DNA of 8,143 bases from Simkania sp. (lineage in GTDB: Bacteria; Chlamydiota; Chlamydiia; Chlamydiales; Simkaniaceae). A program made the position numbers and the translations under genes. Below, in pieces: positions 1 through 5,020 of this stretch. The stretch lies in NCBI GenBank assembly GCA_028281425.1, contig JANQJX010000017.1:1-8143 (forward strand). The letters are read 5' to 3'. The notes under the pieces were generated by a model. The model was given only the letters and a program-made list of their open reading frames with translations. It made no database searches and was not told where the DNA came from. Within the stretch, counting starts at the first letter, position 1. Every line of letters starts with the position of its first letter.

Positions 1-194
1 CAGATCTCTTGAAGGTCAAGCAAAGAACGTCACAGTCAAAAGAAAAAGCTTGCATTGGGATGTTTCGATTCAATGCGAAATAGAAGTTCAAGAAACCGCG
101 TCGCATGCATCTAAATCAATCGTTGGAATAGAACATGGGAATCAAAAGGCTCGCAATGCTTTCAGACGGCTCCTATCTCAAATTGAGAATTTCT
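1..194 (+). pseudogene. IS200/IS605-type TnpB (OrfB) fragment, frameshifted and 3'-truncated
   Basis: TnpB proteins are RuvC-like RNA-guided nucleases carried by IS200/IS605 and IS607 elements. Reading from base 2, the frame gives RSLEGQAKNVTVKRK, then a WDVSIQCEIEV strand and the segment SIVGIE, which is the usual TnpB run into the first RuvC motif (GIDxGxKxxAxxSDG). At 131-134 the bases read GAAC where GAC is expected. Removing one A restores GIDMGIKRLAMLSDG in the next frame (131-170), followed by SYLKLRIS and a stop at 195-197. So the catalytic Asp codon carries a one-base insertion. The rest of the RuvC domain and the zinc finger are missing, and the sequence passes into a dispersed repeat near 187. 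The left edge of the window cuts the 5' part, so upstream completeness is unknown. It cannot make an active enzyme as read. Confidence 0.8.
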
Positions 195-255
195 TAGGAC
201 ATTTGGAAAACAAAGCATGCAGATTTTTTTGAAACTCGCGTAAAAATGTGGGTTA
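187..255 (+). repeat. Dispersed repeat, copy A
   Basis: First of four related copies in this window (A here; B 852-909; C 1063-1184; D 4727-4797 inverted). The shared order is GAATTTxTTxG, about 10 variable bases, GGAAAACAxAGCATGCAG, a run of six to eight T, xAAACTCGC, and an 18-base module GCGTAAAAAT-xxx-GGCTA. In copy A the module lies at 238-255. In one frame the core of copies A and B reads ENKACRFF-stop or ENRTCRFF-stop. The repeat abuts the decayed tnpB, so it may be an element end or an insertion that truncated it. Confidence 0.65.
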
Positions 256-300
256 AAAGAAAAGTATTTGCAAAAAAATAAAAAATCATAAAAAATTTTA

Positions 301-347
301 CTTATCTTCCTAGAAAAGGCTAATGAAAAAATGATTTTCTAGATAAG
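301..347 (+). promoter_or_regulatory. Imperfect hairpin in the leader of the zinc-ribbon gene
   Basis: CTTATC (301-306) pairs with GATAAG (342-347) and TAGAAAA (311-317) pairs with TTTTCTA (335-341). This gives 13 base pairs with a 4-base bulge (307-310) and a 17-base loop. It lies 28 bases before the Shine-Dalgarno sequence of the small gene starting at 390. It could be a leader RNA structure or a protein-binding dyad. No U-run follows, so it is not a simple terminator. No known riboswitch class is recognised. Confidence 0.4.
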
Positions 348-389
348 AAACAAAAACATTTTCTCAAGATTTAAAAAGGAGTGATTAAA

Positions 390-596
390 ATGCATGGAAG
401 ATTTTTCTTAATCCTTACCACATTATTGAGTTTTTTTTTCATATCATTTGTCAGTAATAATCCTCCCATTTTAAAAAACCAAAATCTCATATTTGATCTT
501 CATTGGGATTGTATTGTGTGTGGTCATTGGGTTTCCAACACTAAAAACTATTGCCCTTATTGCGGACATTATTCACCAAATATCCCAAGTGACTGA
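390..596 (+). CDS. Small secreted or membrane-anchored zinc-ribbon protein
   Basis: A 68-residue protein of unknown function. Residues 5-21 are strongly hydrophobic (FFLILTTLLSFFFISFV) and look like a signal peptide or a single membrane anchor. This is followed by a short linker and two CxxC knuckles: Cys41-x2-Cys44 and Cys55-x2-Cys58, with the second reading CPYCGH. The pattern is that of a rubredoxin-like or zinc-ribbon metal site, and would face the periplasm if the hydrophobic segment is an export signal. The ATG at 390 is preferred because AAAGGAG (375-381) sits 8 bases upstream; an in-frame GTG at 381 lies inside that Shine-Dalgarno sequence and is less likely. It stands alone, with no same-strand partner nearby. 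A nine-T run at 431-439 falls in the hydrophobic segment. The family is not recognised. Coding is supported by the start signal, the paired cysteines and a stop run (TGATAATAA) at its end. Confidence 0.7.
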   Translation: MHGRFFLILTTLLSFFFISFVSNNPPILKNQNLIFDLHWDCIVCGHWVSNTKNYCPYCGHYSPNIPSD

Positions 597-773
597 TAAT
601 AAAAAACGGACTTTTATTTTGGACATTCTCTACGATAAAAGATAAAACATGAAAGTGCTTTTAAACTACGCTTTTTTTAAGATAGCTGTTTGATTAAAAA
701 TTGATGATTTAAAACCACTTCTAACCTGCATTTCGCATACCCCTTCCTAACCTCACCCAATTTTACTACTTGT

Positions 774-839
774 TAGCAGCAAATTTTCGAAGTTTCATTA
801 GATGTTAGGCCACTTAGAGGCAATAAAAATTCGCTGCTA
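774..839. repeat. Inverted repeat, 14-base arms with one mismatch
   Basis: TAGCAGCAAATTTT (774-787) is matched by AAAATTCGCTGCTA (826-839), which pairs at 13 of 14 positions across a 38-base loop. It lies just before repeat copy B. IS200/IS605 elements have imperfect hairpins near their ends, and small non-autonomous elements also look like this, but no element boundary is defined. Confidence 0.45.
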
Positions 840-851
840 CACATGGTAAAC

Positions 852-909
852 TTGGGCTACAAGAATTTATTGGGTGTATCGGAAAACAGAACTTGCAGAT
901 TTTTTTAAA
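852..909 (+). repeat. Dispersed repeat, copy B (short form)
   Basis: TTGGGCTACAAGAA (852-865) matches copy C at 1063-1076 in 13 of 14 bases. It runs directly into TTTATTGGG and the shared core GGAAAACAGAACTTGCAG followed by seven T. Compared with copy C it lacks about 40 bases between the two parts. Compared with A, C and D it lacks the terminal 18-base module and instead runs into the inverted repeat at 907. Confidence 0.6.
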
Positions 910-954
910 GAGGATAGAGCATTTGAAAGAAAAATTGAATGAATTATCCTCTTT
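907..954. repeat. Perfect 10-base inverted repeat
   Basis: AAAGAGGATA (907-916) and TATCCTCTTT (945-954) are exact inverted copies around a 28-base loop. The right arm is followed by one more T and then AAGGG, so the U-run is short for an intrinsic terminator. The left arm starts exactly where the common part of repeat copy B ends. Confidence 0.45.
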
Positions 955-1039
955 TAAGGGATTGTTTCTACTGTTTAAATCATTAAAGTTTTAAGCTGAA
1001 TGTAAAGCTAGCCTCTTAAGTGTTACGCCACTCCTTTCG

Positions 1040-1064
1040 AAAAGACGCGTATGCGTGTTTTTTT
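1040..1064 (+). terminator. Terminator-like hairpin with T7 run
   Basis: ACGC-GTAT-GCGT (1045-1056) forms a 4-base GC-containing stem. After one G-G mismatch it can extend with AAAA (1040-1043) against TTTT (1058-1061), and the T run continues to 1064. The shape is that of a weak intrinsic terminator on the plus strand. No complete gene lies just upstream, so it may be a relic or part of repeat copy C. Confidence 0.3.
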
Positions 1065-1184
1065 GGGCTCCAAGAAGTTCCTAAACGGATAAGTTTATCA
1101 CCTTATCCTAAAAAAATTTATTGGATATAGCAGGAGAAATAAAGCATGCAGATTTTTTTTAAACTCGCATAAAAATATCGGCTA
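1063..1184 (+). repeat. Dispersed repeat, copy C (long form)
   Basis: This copy carries all parts seen in the others: TTGGGCTCCAAGAA (1063-1076), a 40-base stretch with a perfect 7-base stem (GGATAAG 1087-1093, CTTATCC 1102-1108), AAATTTATTGG, the GCATGCAG core with eight T, AAACTCGC, and the 18-base module GCATAAAAATATCGGCTA ending at 1184. Copies B and C lie about 210 bases apart in the same orientation, so one may be a local duplication of the other. Confidence 0.6.
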
Positions 1185-1265
1185 GCTTGTGAGAAATAGG
1201 GTCTAGCGTTACCTTAAGTAATGCAAGGTTTTTATATATCAATCATTAAGCAAGTTGAGGCTTAA

Positions 1266-2489
1266 GTGAAAACATTTCTTTCTATCTTTTTACTTCTCAT
1301 TCTCGGTAGCTTGCTTTGCTTTTATCCATCTGAAATAAAAGGACTCCGAGATTGGACTCTATTTTTAATCATCTTTTTTACAATCTTAACCGGGTTTTTT
1401 CTCTTTTTCCGTTCGAGCGTTAGAACGATCAGAACTAAAAGAACCAAAAAAAGAATCGAACAAACAAGTTTTTATGAAACCCTCTTAGAAGCCATGATTC
1501 TCTTTGATTCTAAGGGAAAGATTTTGTACATGAATCAAAAGGCAAGATATTTTTTTAATCTTATCGAAGCAAAAGTCGAAGGAAAAGGTCTTTTAGAGTT
1601 TCAAAACCCTTCCTATCTAATGAAAAAATCTTGCGAACTCCTCTTAAAATGTCAAAAGACAGGGCAAATACAAAATATTTCAATGTCTTTAGAAGAGAAG
1701 AAACCCTCTTCTCATTTGATTGTAAGACCTCTTCTCCATCCGCAGCGCTATGTTTTATTTTTTCAAGATAGCTATGGACAAACCCAAACCCATCAAATGG
1801 AAAAGGACTTTATTGCCAATGCCTCTCATGAACTTCGTACTCCTATTACCATCATTAAAGGGTTTGCTGAAACTTTAATTGAAATGCCCAAAATCTCAGA
1901 GTCTATGTTGCAAGATTTTACAGAAAAAATTATTCGCAACTGTCAGAGAATAGAGCTTTTGGTCAAAAATCTTTTAACTTTGACAGACCTCGATTCTCTA
2001 ATTCCACTGCGCTTGCAAGAATGCAACTTGGTTGCTCTCATTGACAGCTGTGTTTATACTCTCTTATCTATTTATCCAAATAGCAACATTGAAACACTGC
2101 AAAATCAAGAGGTGATTTCGATTTTAGGAGATCCCAATTTACTTGAACTTGCTTTGATGAACCTTCTTGAGAATGGGATTAAATATTCATTAAAGCCAGC
2201 CCAACTCACTATCACTCTTGAGCACTGCTCAAATGAAGTCCGTTTAACCATTGCCGATAAGGGCATGGGAATCCCTACAGAAGATCTCGATCATATTTTC
2301 GAGCGTTTTTATACCGTTGATAAAGCTCATTCTCGCCAATTGGGGGGAGCAGGTCTGGGACTATCTATCGTCAAAGCCATTTTAAGTAAACACAATGCAC
2401 AGATTTTAGTATTTTCTAAAATTGGAAAGGGAACAAATTTTACTCTTGTGTTTGAAAAAATTTCAGAACCTCTTTTCAATGTGACTTAA
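1266..2489 (+). CDS. PhoR-like membrane sensor histidine kinase
   Basis: A 407-residue two-component sensor kinase that would autophosphorylate on His and pass the phosphate to a response regulator. Two membrane segments (about residues 4-20 and 29-48) are followed by a very basic stretch (53-63). A PAS-like domain covers about 66-165 (YETLLEAMILFDSKGKILYM). The HisKA motif is NASHELRTPI with phospho-acceptor His188. The ATPase domain shows N-box Asn303 (LLENGIKYS), G1 DKGMGI (331-336), F-box IFERFY (344-349) and G2 GGAGLGLSIVK (360-370), so it looks catalytically complete. With only about 8 residues between the membrane segments, it probably senses through the PAS domain or the membrane, not through a periplasmic domain. 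Start is GTG at 1266, with GAGG (1257-1260) 5 bases upstream. No response regulator gene is next to it. Its 3' end overlaps the convergent pseudopilin operon by 14 bases. The HisKA-HATPase arrangement is typical of PhoR, but the signal is unknown. Confidence 0.9.
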   Translation: MKTFLSIFLLLILGSLLCFYPSEIKGLRDWTLFLIIFFTILTGFFLFFRSSVRTIRTKRTKKRIEQTSFYETLLEAMILFDSKGKILYMNQKARYFFNLIEAKVEGKGLLEFQNPSYLMKKSCELLLKCQKTGQIQNISMSLEEKKPSSHLIVRPLLHPQRYVLFFQDSYGQTQTHQMEKDFIANASHELRTPITIIKGFAETLIEMPKISESMLQDFTEKIIRNCQRIELLVKNLLTLTDLDSLIPLRLQECNLVALIDSCVYTLLSIYPNSNIETLQNQEVISILGDPNLLELALMNLLENGIKYSLKPAQLTITLEHCSNEVRLTIADKGMGIPTEDLDHIFERFYTVDKAHSRQLGGAGLGLSIVKAILSKHNAQILVFSKIGKGTNFTLVFEKISEPLFNVT

Positions 2490-3426
2490 TCAGTTCATAA
2501 GACTGCACTTGCTCTGAAATTTTTGACTTATGATCAACCGTTTTATTTAGCAGATTTTTAGCTCGGGGACGCTCAAAGCTAAATAAATTTAAAAGAGCAA
2601 CATTCCCTCTTATTTCTAAAATTTCTCTGAGTTCATCATTATTTAAATGACTTTTTTTCTTATTTTCTCGATTTTTCTTGATACGCTTTTTTTTTTCCAT
2701 TTCAAGCTCACAGATTTTTCTTGCTTGTGCTTTCCCAAAAAGCACTTCGAGTAAAATGGGATTGATGATTGAAAAGAAAATAGGCTTTGTATGTCGATTC
2801 CTAAAACAAATGCAATAGTCAAGAGGAGGGTATCCCCGTTGCTCTAATAACTCCCACGTTTTTGTCCCTCTGATCAATTTATGAAAAAACTTTTTTACTT
2901 CTGTTTGAGGATTGAGATCGGTCAAGGGAAGGAATGTTTTATTTTTATGATAGCTGCTTTTTTGCTCATTTATCATAAATAAAAGAAAGGAACGTATCCA
3001 ATTTGGATCATTTAAGGTTTGATTAAAAGAAGCTTTTTCATAAATTTTCTTGAGATAACGTGTGGTAATATCCAATAAAAGTTCATAATCTTTATCACTA
3101 CAAAAAATTAAATGGGCTAAGTCAATGGCGCCTGCTGGAGAGTTCATCCATTGAATACGAAAATATTCTTCTTCAAGTTCTTCCTCTTCTTCAACTCCCT
3201 CTTTTTTTGTGTTTTGAAAATCACTTGACGGCTTTTCTGCTTTATGTTTTCCAATTCTTCTTTTATAATGCATATCTTCGCAATGGTTGTATGCTTTTCT
3301 CATGGCTTGTATAGACCCAAGTAACCCCTCTTTTTCTCCTTTATCTAGAAACTGAGAATGCATAAAAGAAAGAGAAACAGCAGAAAAAATCATTAAAAAT
3401 ATTAAAACAAGAGGTAAAAAATTCAT
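2476..3426 (-). CDS. GspK-like minor pseudopilin or operon-linked membrane protein
   Basis: A 316-residue protein that is the last gene of a three-gene operon. Residues 3-22 form one hydrophobic segment (LPLVLIFLMIFSAVSLSF) directly at the N-terminus. The rest is hydrophilic, with an acidic run at 79-87 and a very basic run at about 245-258. Its place after two pseudopilin-like genes and its length (GspK proteins are about 320 residues) suggest the GspK-like tip pseudopilin of type II secretion. GspK is the member that naturally lacks Glu at position 5. However, there is no Gly/Ala/Ser plus hydrophobic processing site before the segment, so cleavage by prepilin peptidase is doubtful. Its ATG overlaps the preceding stop as ATGA (3423-3426), which implies translational coupling. 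A ten-A run in the coding strand lies at 2696-2687. C. trachomatis carries unassigned genes after gspG (CT568-CT566 as I remember) that may be counterparts. Confidence 0.6.
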   Translation of the reverse strand: MNFLPLVLIFLMIFSAVSLSFMHSQFLDKGEKEGLLGSIQAMRKAYNHCEDMHYKRRIGKHKAEKPSSDFQNTKKEGVEEEEELEEEYFRIQWMNSPAGAIDLAHLIFCSDKDYELLLDITTRYLKKIYEKASFNQTLNDPNWIRSFLLFMINEQKSSYHKNKTFLPLTDLNPQTEVKKFFHKLIRGTKTWELLEQRGYPPLDYCICFRNRHTKPIFFSIINPILLEVLFGKAQARKICELEMEKKKRIKKNRENKKKSHLNNDELREILEIRGNVALLNLFSFERPRAKNLLNKTVDHKSKISEQVQSYELIKSH

Positions 3427-4013
3427 CTCACAAAACTCGTATCATAAAGCCTCTCTGTGGGATAGAGACGGAAGAAAAAAGCATCCTCTTTCTCTTTTAA
3501 GAATTTAACTTTCAAAATCAAAAAAAAAGGGAGATTTTTTTCCTTGCATTGATTTTTTATTTCTACAATTTTCCCGTGATCAGCATAACAAAATATAAAG
3601 TCAATCTCCTTAACTCCCGGTAATAGAAGTTCTTGGTAGTGTAATTTATCATTATGACTATAAATCTTCAAAATTAAATTTTTATTCTTTAAAAAGAGCT
3701 CAGCTTTTAAAATTTTTCTAAATTCTTCTTCTTTTTTAAGATCACTTTTAAAATAAAAAGAAAGATTTTTATTCCCATATTTTTTTTTTATTTCGAAAAA
3801 ATAATTCTTATTTTTTTCAAGTTGAATCATCCCTAAAAGTTTTGCAAGACGTGCTTGAAGATAGTTTTTTGAAAAAACAATTTTTTTTTCTTCCTCTAAA
3901 TTCTTTTTAAGACGCATTGTTTCCTTTAAATAAGGAAACAAAATAGCTAGTAAGAAAGAGGCAATACAAAGAGTCATCATCACTTCAATAAATGTTAACG
4001 ATTTTTTCTTCAT
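3423..4013 (-). CDS. GspJ-like minor pseudopilin
   Basis: A 196-residue protein with a class III (prepilin-type) signal: a short basic leader MKKKS, then LTFIEVMMTL, which gives Glu at mature position 5 if cut after Ser5, followed by a hydrophobic helix to about residue 28. The next stretch (30-45) is charged and helix-like, as in pseudopilin stalks. The remainder is strand-rich and lysine-rich. Length fits GspJ (about 200 residues). Ser at the -1 position is unusual; Gly is the normal residue. It overlaps the neighbours on both sides by ATGA (4010-4013 and 3423-3426), so the three genes are very likely co-translated. Nine-A runs in the coding strand lie at 3889-3881 and 3789-3781. It probably functions in the type II secretion pseudopilus in the inner membrane and periplasm. 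A minor type IV pilin is the alternative. Confidence 0.7.
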   Translation of the reverse strand: MKKKSLTFIEVMMTLCIASFLLAILFPYLKETMRLKKNLEEEKKIVFSKNYLQARLAKLLGMIQLEKNKNYFFEIKKKYGNKNLSFYFKSDLKKEEEFRKILKAELFLKNKNLILKIYSHNDKLHYQELLLPGVKEIDFIFCYADHGKIVEIKNQCKEKNLPFFLILKVKFLKEKEDAFFFRLYPTERLYDTSFVR

Positions 4014-4486
4014 GTTTTTCTTTCCCGATAGATTTTGCTTAAATTTTCTCCTGAAAAGATGAATAGATAATCGGCCTCTTTATCATGCGTATAACTGCAT
4101 CTTTTTTGATTTGTTTCTTTAAAGCAAAATTTACAAAATAATTTTTTACAATAAGGTGTTTTTTTAAACTTAGAATAGAGATGATAATGAACATAAAAAG
4201 TCTTTGAGTTTAAGGAGCCTAAATCCATTGTGACTTTTTTGGTATCGATGACGTCAAAAGATTTTCCAGATTTACTTATAGACCCTAAAGGATGTTTTTG
4301 TGTGAGCTGTGTGCAAAGCTCATAAAAAAGTCTTTCAGCTATACGCTCTTTTTCAAGTTGTAAAAGCCATTTTTTTTCCTTTTTAACATAAAGAAAACGA
4401 CTGCTCATCAAAGGAATAGCAAAAAAAGAAAGAATAGAGAGTGCAATTAAAAGCTCAAAAAAAATAAAAGAACGCTTTTTCTTCAT
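4010..4486 (-). CDS. GspI-like minor pseudopilin, cysteine-rich C-terminus
   Basis: A 158-residue protein, first of the three-gene operon. The N-terminus MKKKRS-FIFFELLIALSIL is a prepilin-type signal with Glu at mature position 5 if cut after Ser6. A hydrophobic helix runs to about residue 29, then a charged helical part (34-57). Position and size suggest GspI or GspH. A cysteine cluster, Cys113-x4-Cys118-x2-Cys121-x8-Cys130, is not a normal pseudopilin feature and could form disulfides or bind metal in the periplasm. The start is fixed by an in-frame TAG directly upstream (4489-4487). No Shine-Dalgarno sequence is visible. The major pseudopilin, secretin, ATPase and platform genes are not upstream here, so this trio is separated from the rest of the type II machinery. 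Confidence 0.7.
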   Translation of the reverse strand: MKKKRSFIFFELLIALSILSFFAIPLMSSRFLYVKKEKKWLLQLEKERIAERLFYELCTQLTQKHPLGSISKSGKSFDVIDTKKVTMDLGSLNSKTFYVHYHLYSKFKKTPYCKKLFCKFCFKETNQKRCSYTHDKEADYLFIFSGENLSKIYRERKT

Positions 4487-4514
4487 CTACATTTTTACTT
4501 GTTTATGGGACTGC

Positions 4515-4736
4515 TCAAAATCTGAATTTTTTGGTTTTTAACAATCCCTTATGTAAATCCCAAAGAAGGGTTTTCACTAAAATTCCATCTTTTAGAATTG
4601 ATGTATCTCCTTTGCTTCGCACCTTCGGCTGAGATATATGTACATCTTGACTCAATCCCTCACGTCTCGTATCTGCCCCAATTCTTACCAACCCACTAAC
4701 GTGAAATAGGTGGTATTCAGGAATTCTAGCCTGCAT
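4515..4736 (-). pseudogene. Doubtful short open frame, possibly a gene remnant
   Basis: The frame gives 73 residues from ATG 4736 and stays open upstream to a stop at 4808-4806, through repeat copy D. The product has a strand-like part (GLVRIGADTRREG) and a basic tail (LLKTKKFRF). I do not recognise the family. Its base composition is visibly less A+T-rich than the flanking genes. The upstream extension encodes the repeat-derived NRACEFFKVGVKIEAS, so it could be the C-terminal relic of a larger gene or simply repeat sequence. No Shine-Dalgarno sequence precedes the ATG, which lies within the repeat module. Not supported well enough to call a functional gene. Confidence 0.25.
4600..4646. repeat. 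Imperfect inverted repeat
   Basis: GATGTATCTC (4600-4609) can pair with GAGATA (4631-4636) plus TACATC (4641-4646), leaving a few extra bases on the right arm and a loop of about 21 bases that is rich in G and C. It lies inside the doubtful open frame and would argue for a structured or repeat sequence instead of a gene. Confidence 0.3.
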
Positions 4737-4797
4737 TTTTACGCTAGCTTCTATTTTTACGCCAACTTTAAAAAATTCACATGCTCTGTTTATACCC
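4727..4797 (-). repeat. Dispersed repeat, copy D, with duplicated 18-base module
   Basis: Read on the minus strand, this gives AACAGAGCATG, six T, AAAG, then two tandem 18-base modules: GCGTAAAAATAGAAGCTA (4762-4745) and GCGTAAAAATGCAGGCTA (4744-4727), which differ at three positions. Copies A (238-255) and C (1167-1184) have one module each. The duplication keeps a reading frame (VKIEAS-VKMQAR). Confidence 0.6.
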
Positions 4798-4915
4798 GTG
4801 ATTGGTTAAGAATTAAGAAAAATTAAAACCTCATTTCAAAAAAGCATAAACTTTAAGCAGATTTACAAAAAAGTTTATTTTCACTCTATTTTATTTAATT
4901 AAAAAATAAATAGTT

Positions 4916-4955
4916 ATCAATATTAATTGATTTATTATATTTTTTTAATTATTAA
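4916..4955 (+). promoter_or_regulatory. Possible glgC promoter with overlapping dyad
   Basis: TTGATT (4927-4932) and TATTAA (4950-4955) are 17 bases apart and could be -35 and -10 boxes of a housekeeping-type promoter for glgC. A perfect dyad ATCAAT-ATTA-ATTGAT (4916-4931) overlaps the -35 box and might be an operator. The whole stretch is so A+T-rich that chance matches are expected, and the leader would be about 58 bases. Confidence 0.25.
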
Positions 4956-5020
4956 AAAGATAGGTAGATGATTTTTATATCAAAATTAATACGTAATTTT
5001 TTTACATCGAACTGTTTACA

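Larger units (their letters stand above)
597..1265. other. Long intergenic region with repeats and decayed sequence
   Basis: No convincing gene is seen in these 670 bases. They contain repeat copies B and C, inverted repeats at 774-839 and 907-954, a short stem-loop at 1087-1108 and a terminator-like hairpin at 1040-1064. Two overlapping open stretches have no start codon. One runs 777-908 and ends in the ENRTCRFF tail shared with copy A. The other runs 827-994 (55 codons) and ends with a lysine/leucine-rich helix-like tail. Either could be the remains of a gene, but A+T-rich noise of this length cannot be excluded. The last 80 bases carry the unidentified start signals of the histidine kinase gene. 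Confidence 0.6.
4487..5020. other. Divergent intergenic region between pseudopilin operon and glgC
   Basis: No confident gene is present. The part at 4515-4797 is less A+T-rich than its surroundings and holds inverted repeat copy D, a doubtful short minus-strand open frame and an imperfect hairpin (4600-4646). The part at about 4805-5010 is extremely A+T-rich, has small AT dyads, and must hold the glgC promoter. No convincing promoter for the minus-strand operon could be chosen. Confidence 0.6.

Noticed and set aside
649..693. 14-codon ATG frame after the zinc-ribbon gene
   Set aside because: No ribosome binding site and no distinctive product.
1087..1108. Perfect 7-base stem GGATAAG/CTTATCC considered as a terminator
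   Set aside because: On the plus strand it is followed by A residues, and on the minus strand by mixed sequence, so no U-run follows in either direction.
1211..1233. ACCTT/AAGGT hairpin followed by T residues just before the kinase gene
   Set aside because: The stem is only 5 base pairs with a 9-base loop in A+T-rich DNA; too weak to call a terminator or attenuator.
4625..4700. G+C-richer stretch considered as a tRNA gene
   Set aside because: No cloverleaf with the invariant T-loop and anticodon arm could be built.
187..4797. Repeats considered as a CRISPR array
   Set aside because: Only four diverged copies at irregular spacing and in both orientations, with no uniform spacers.
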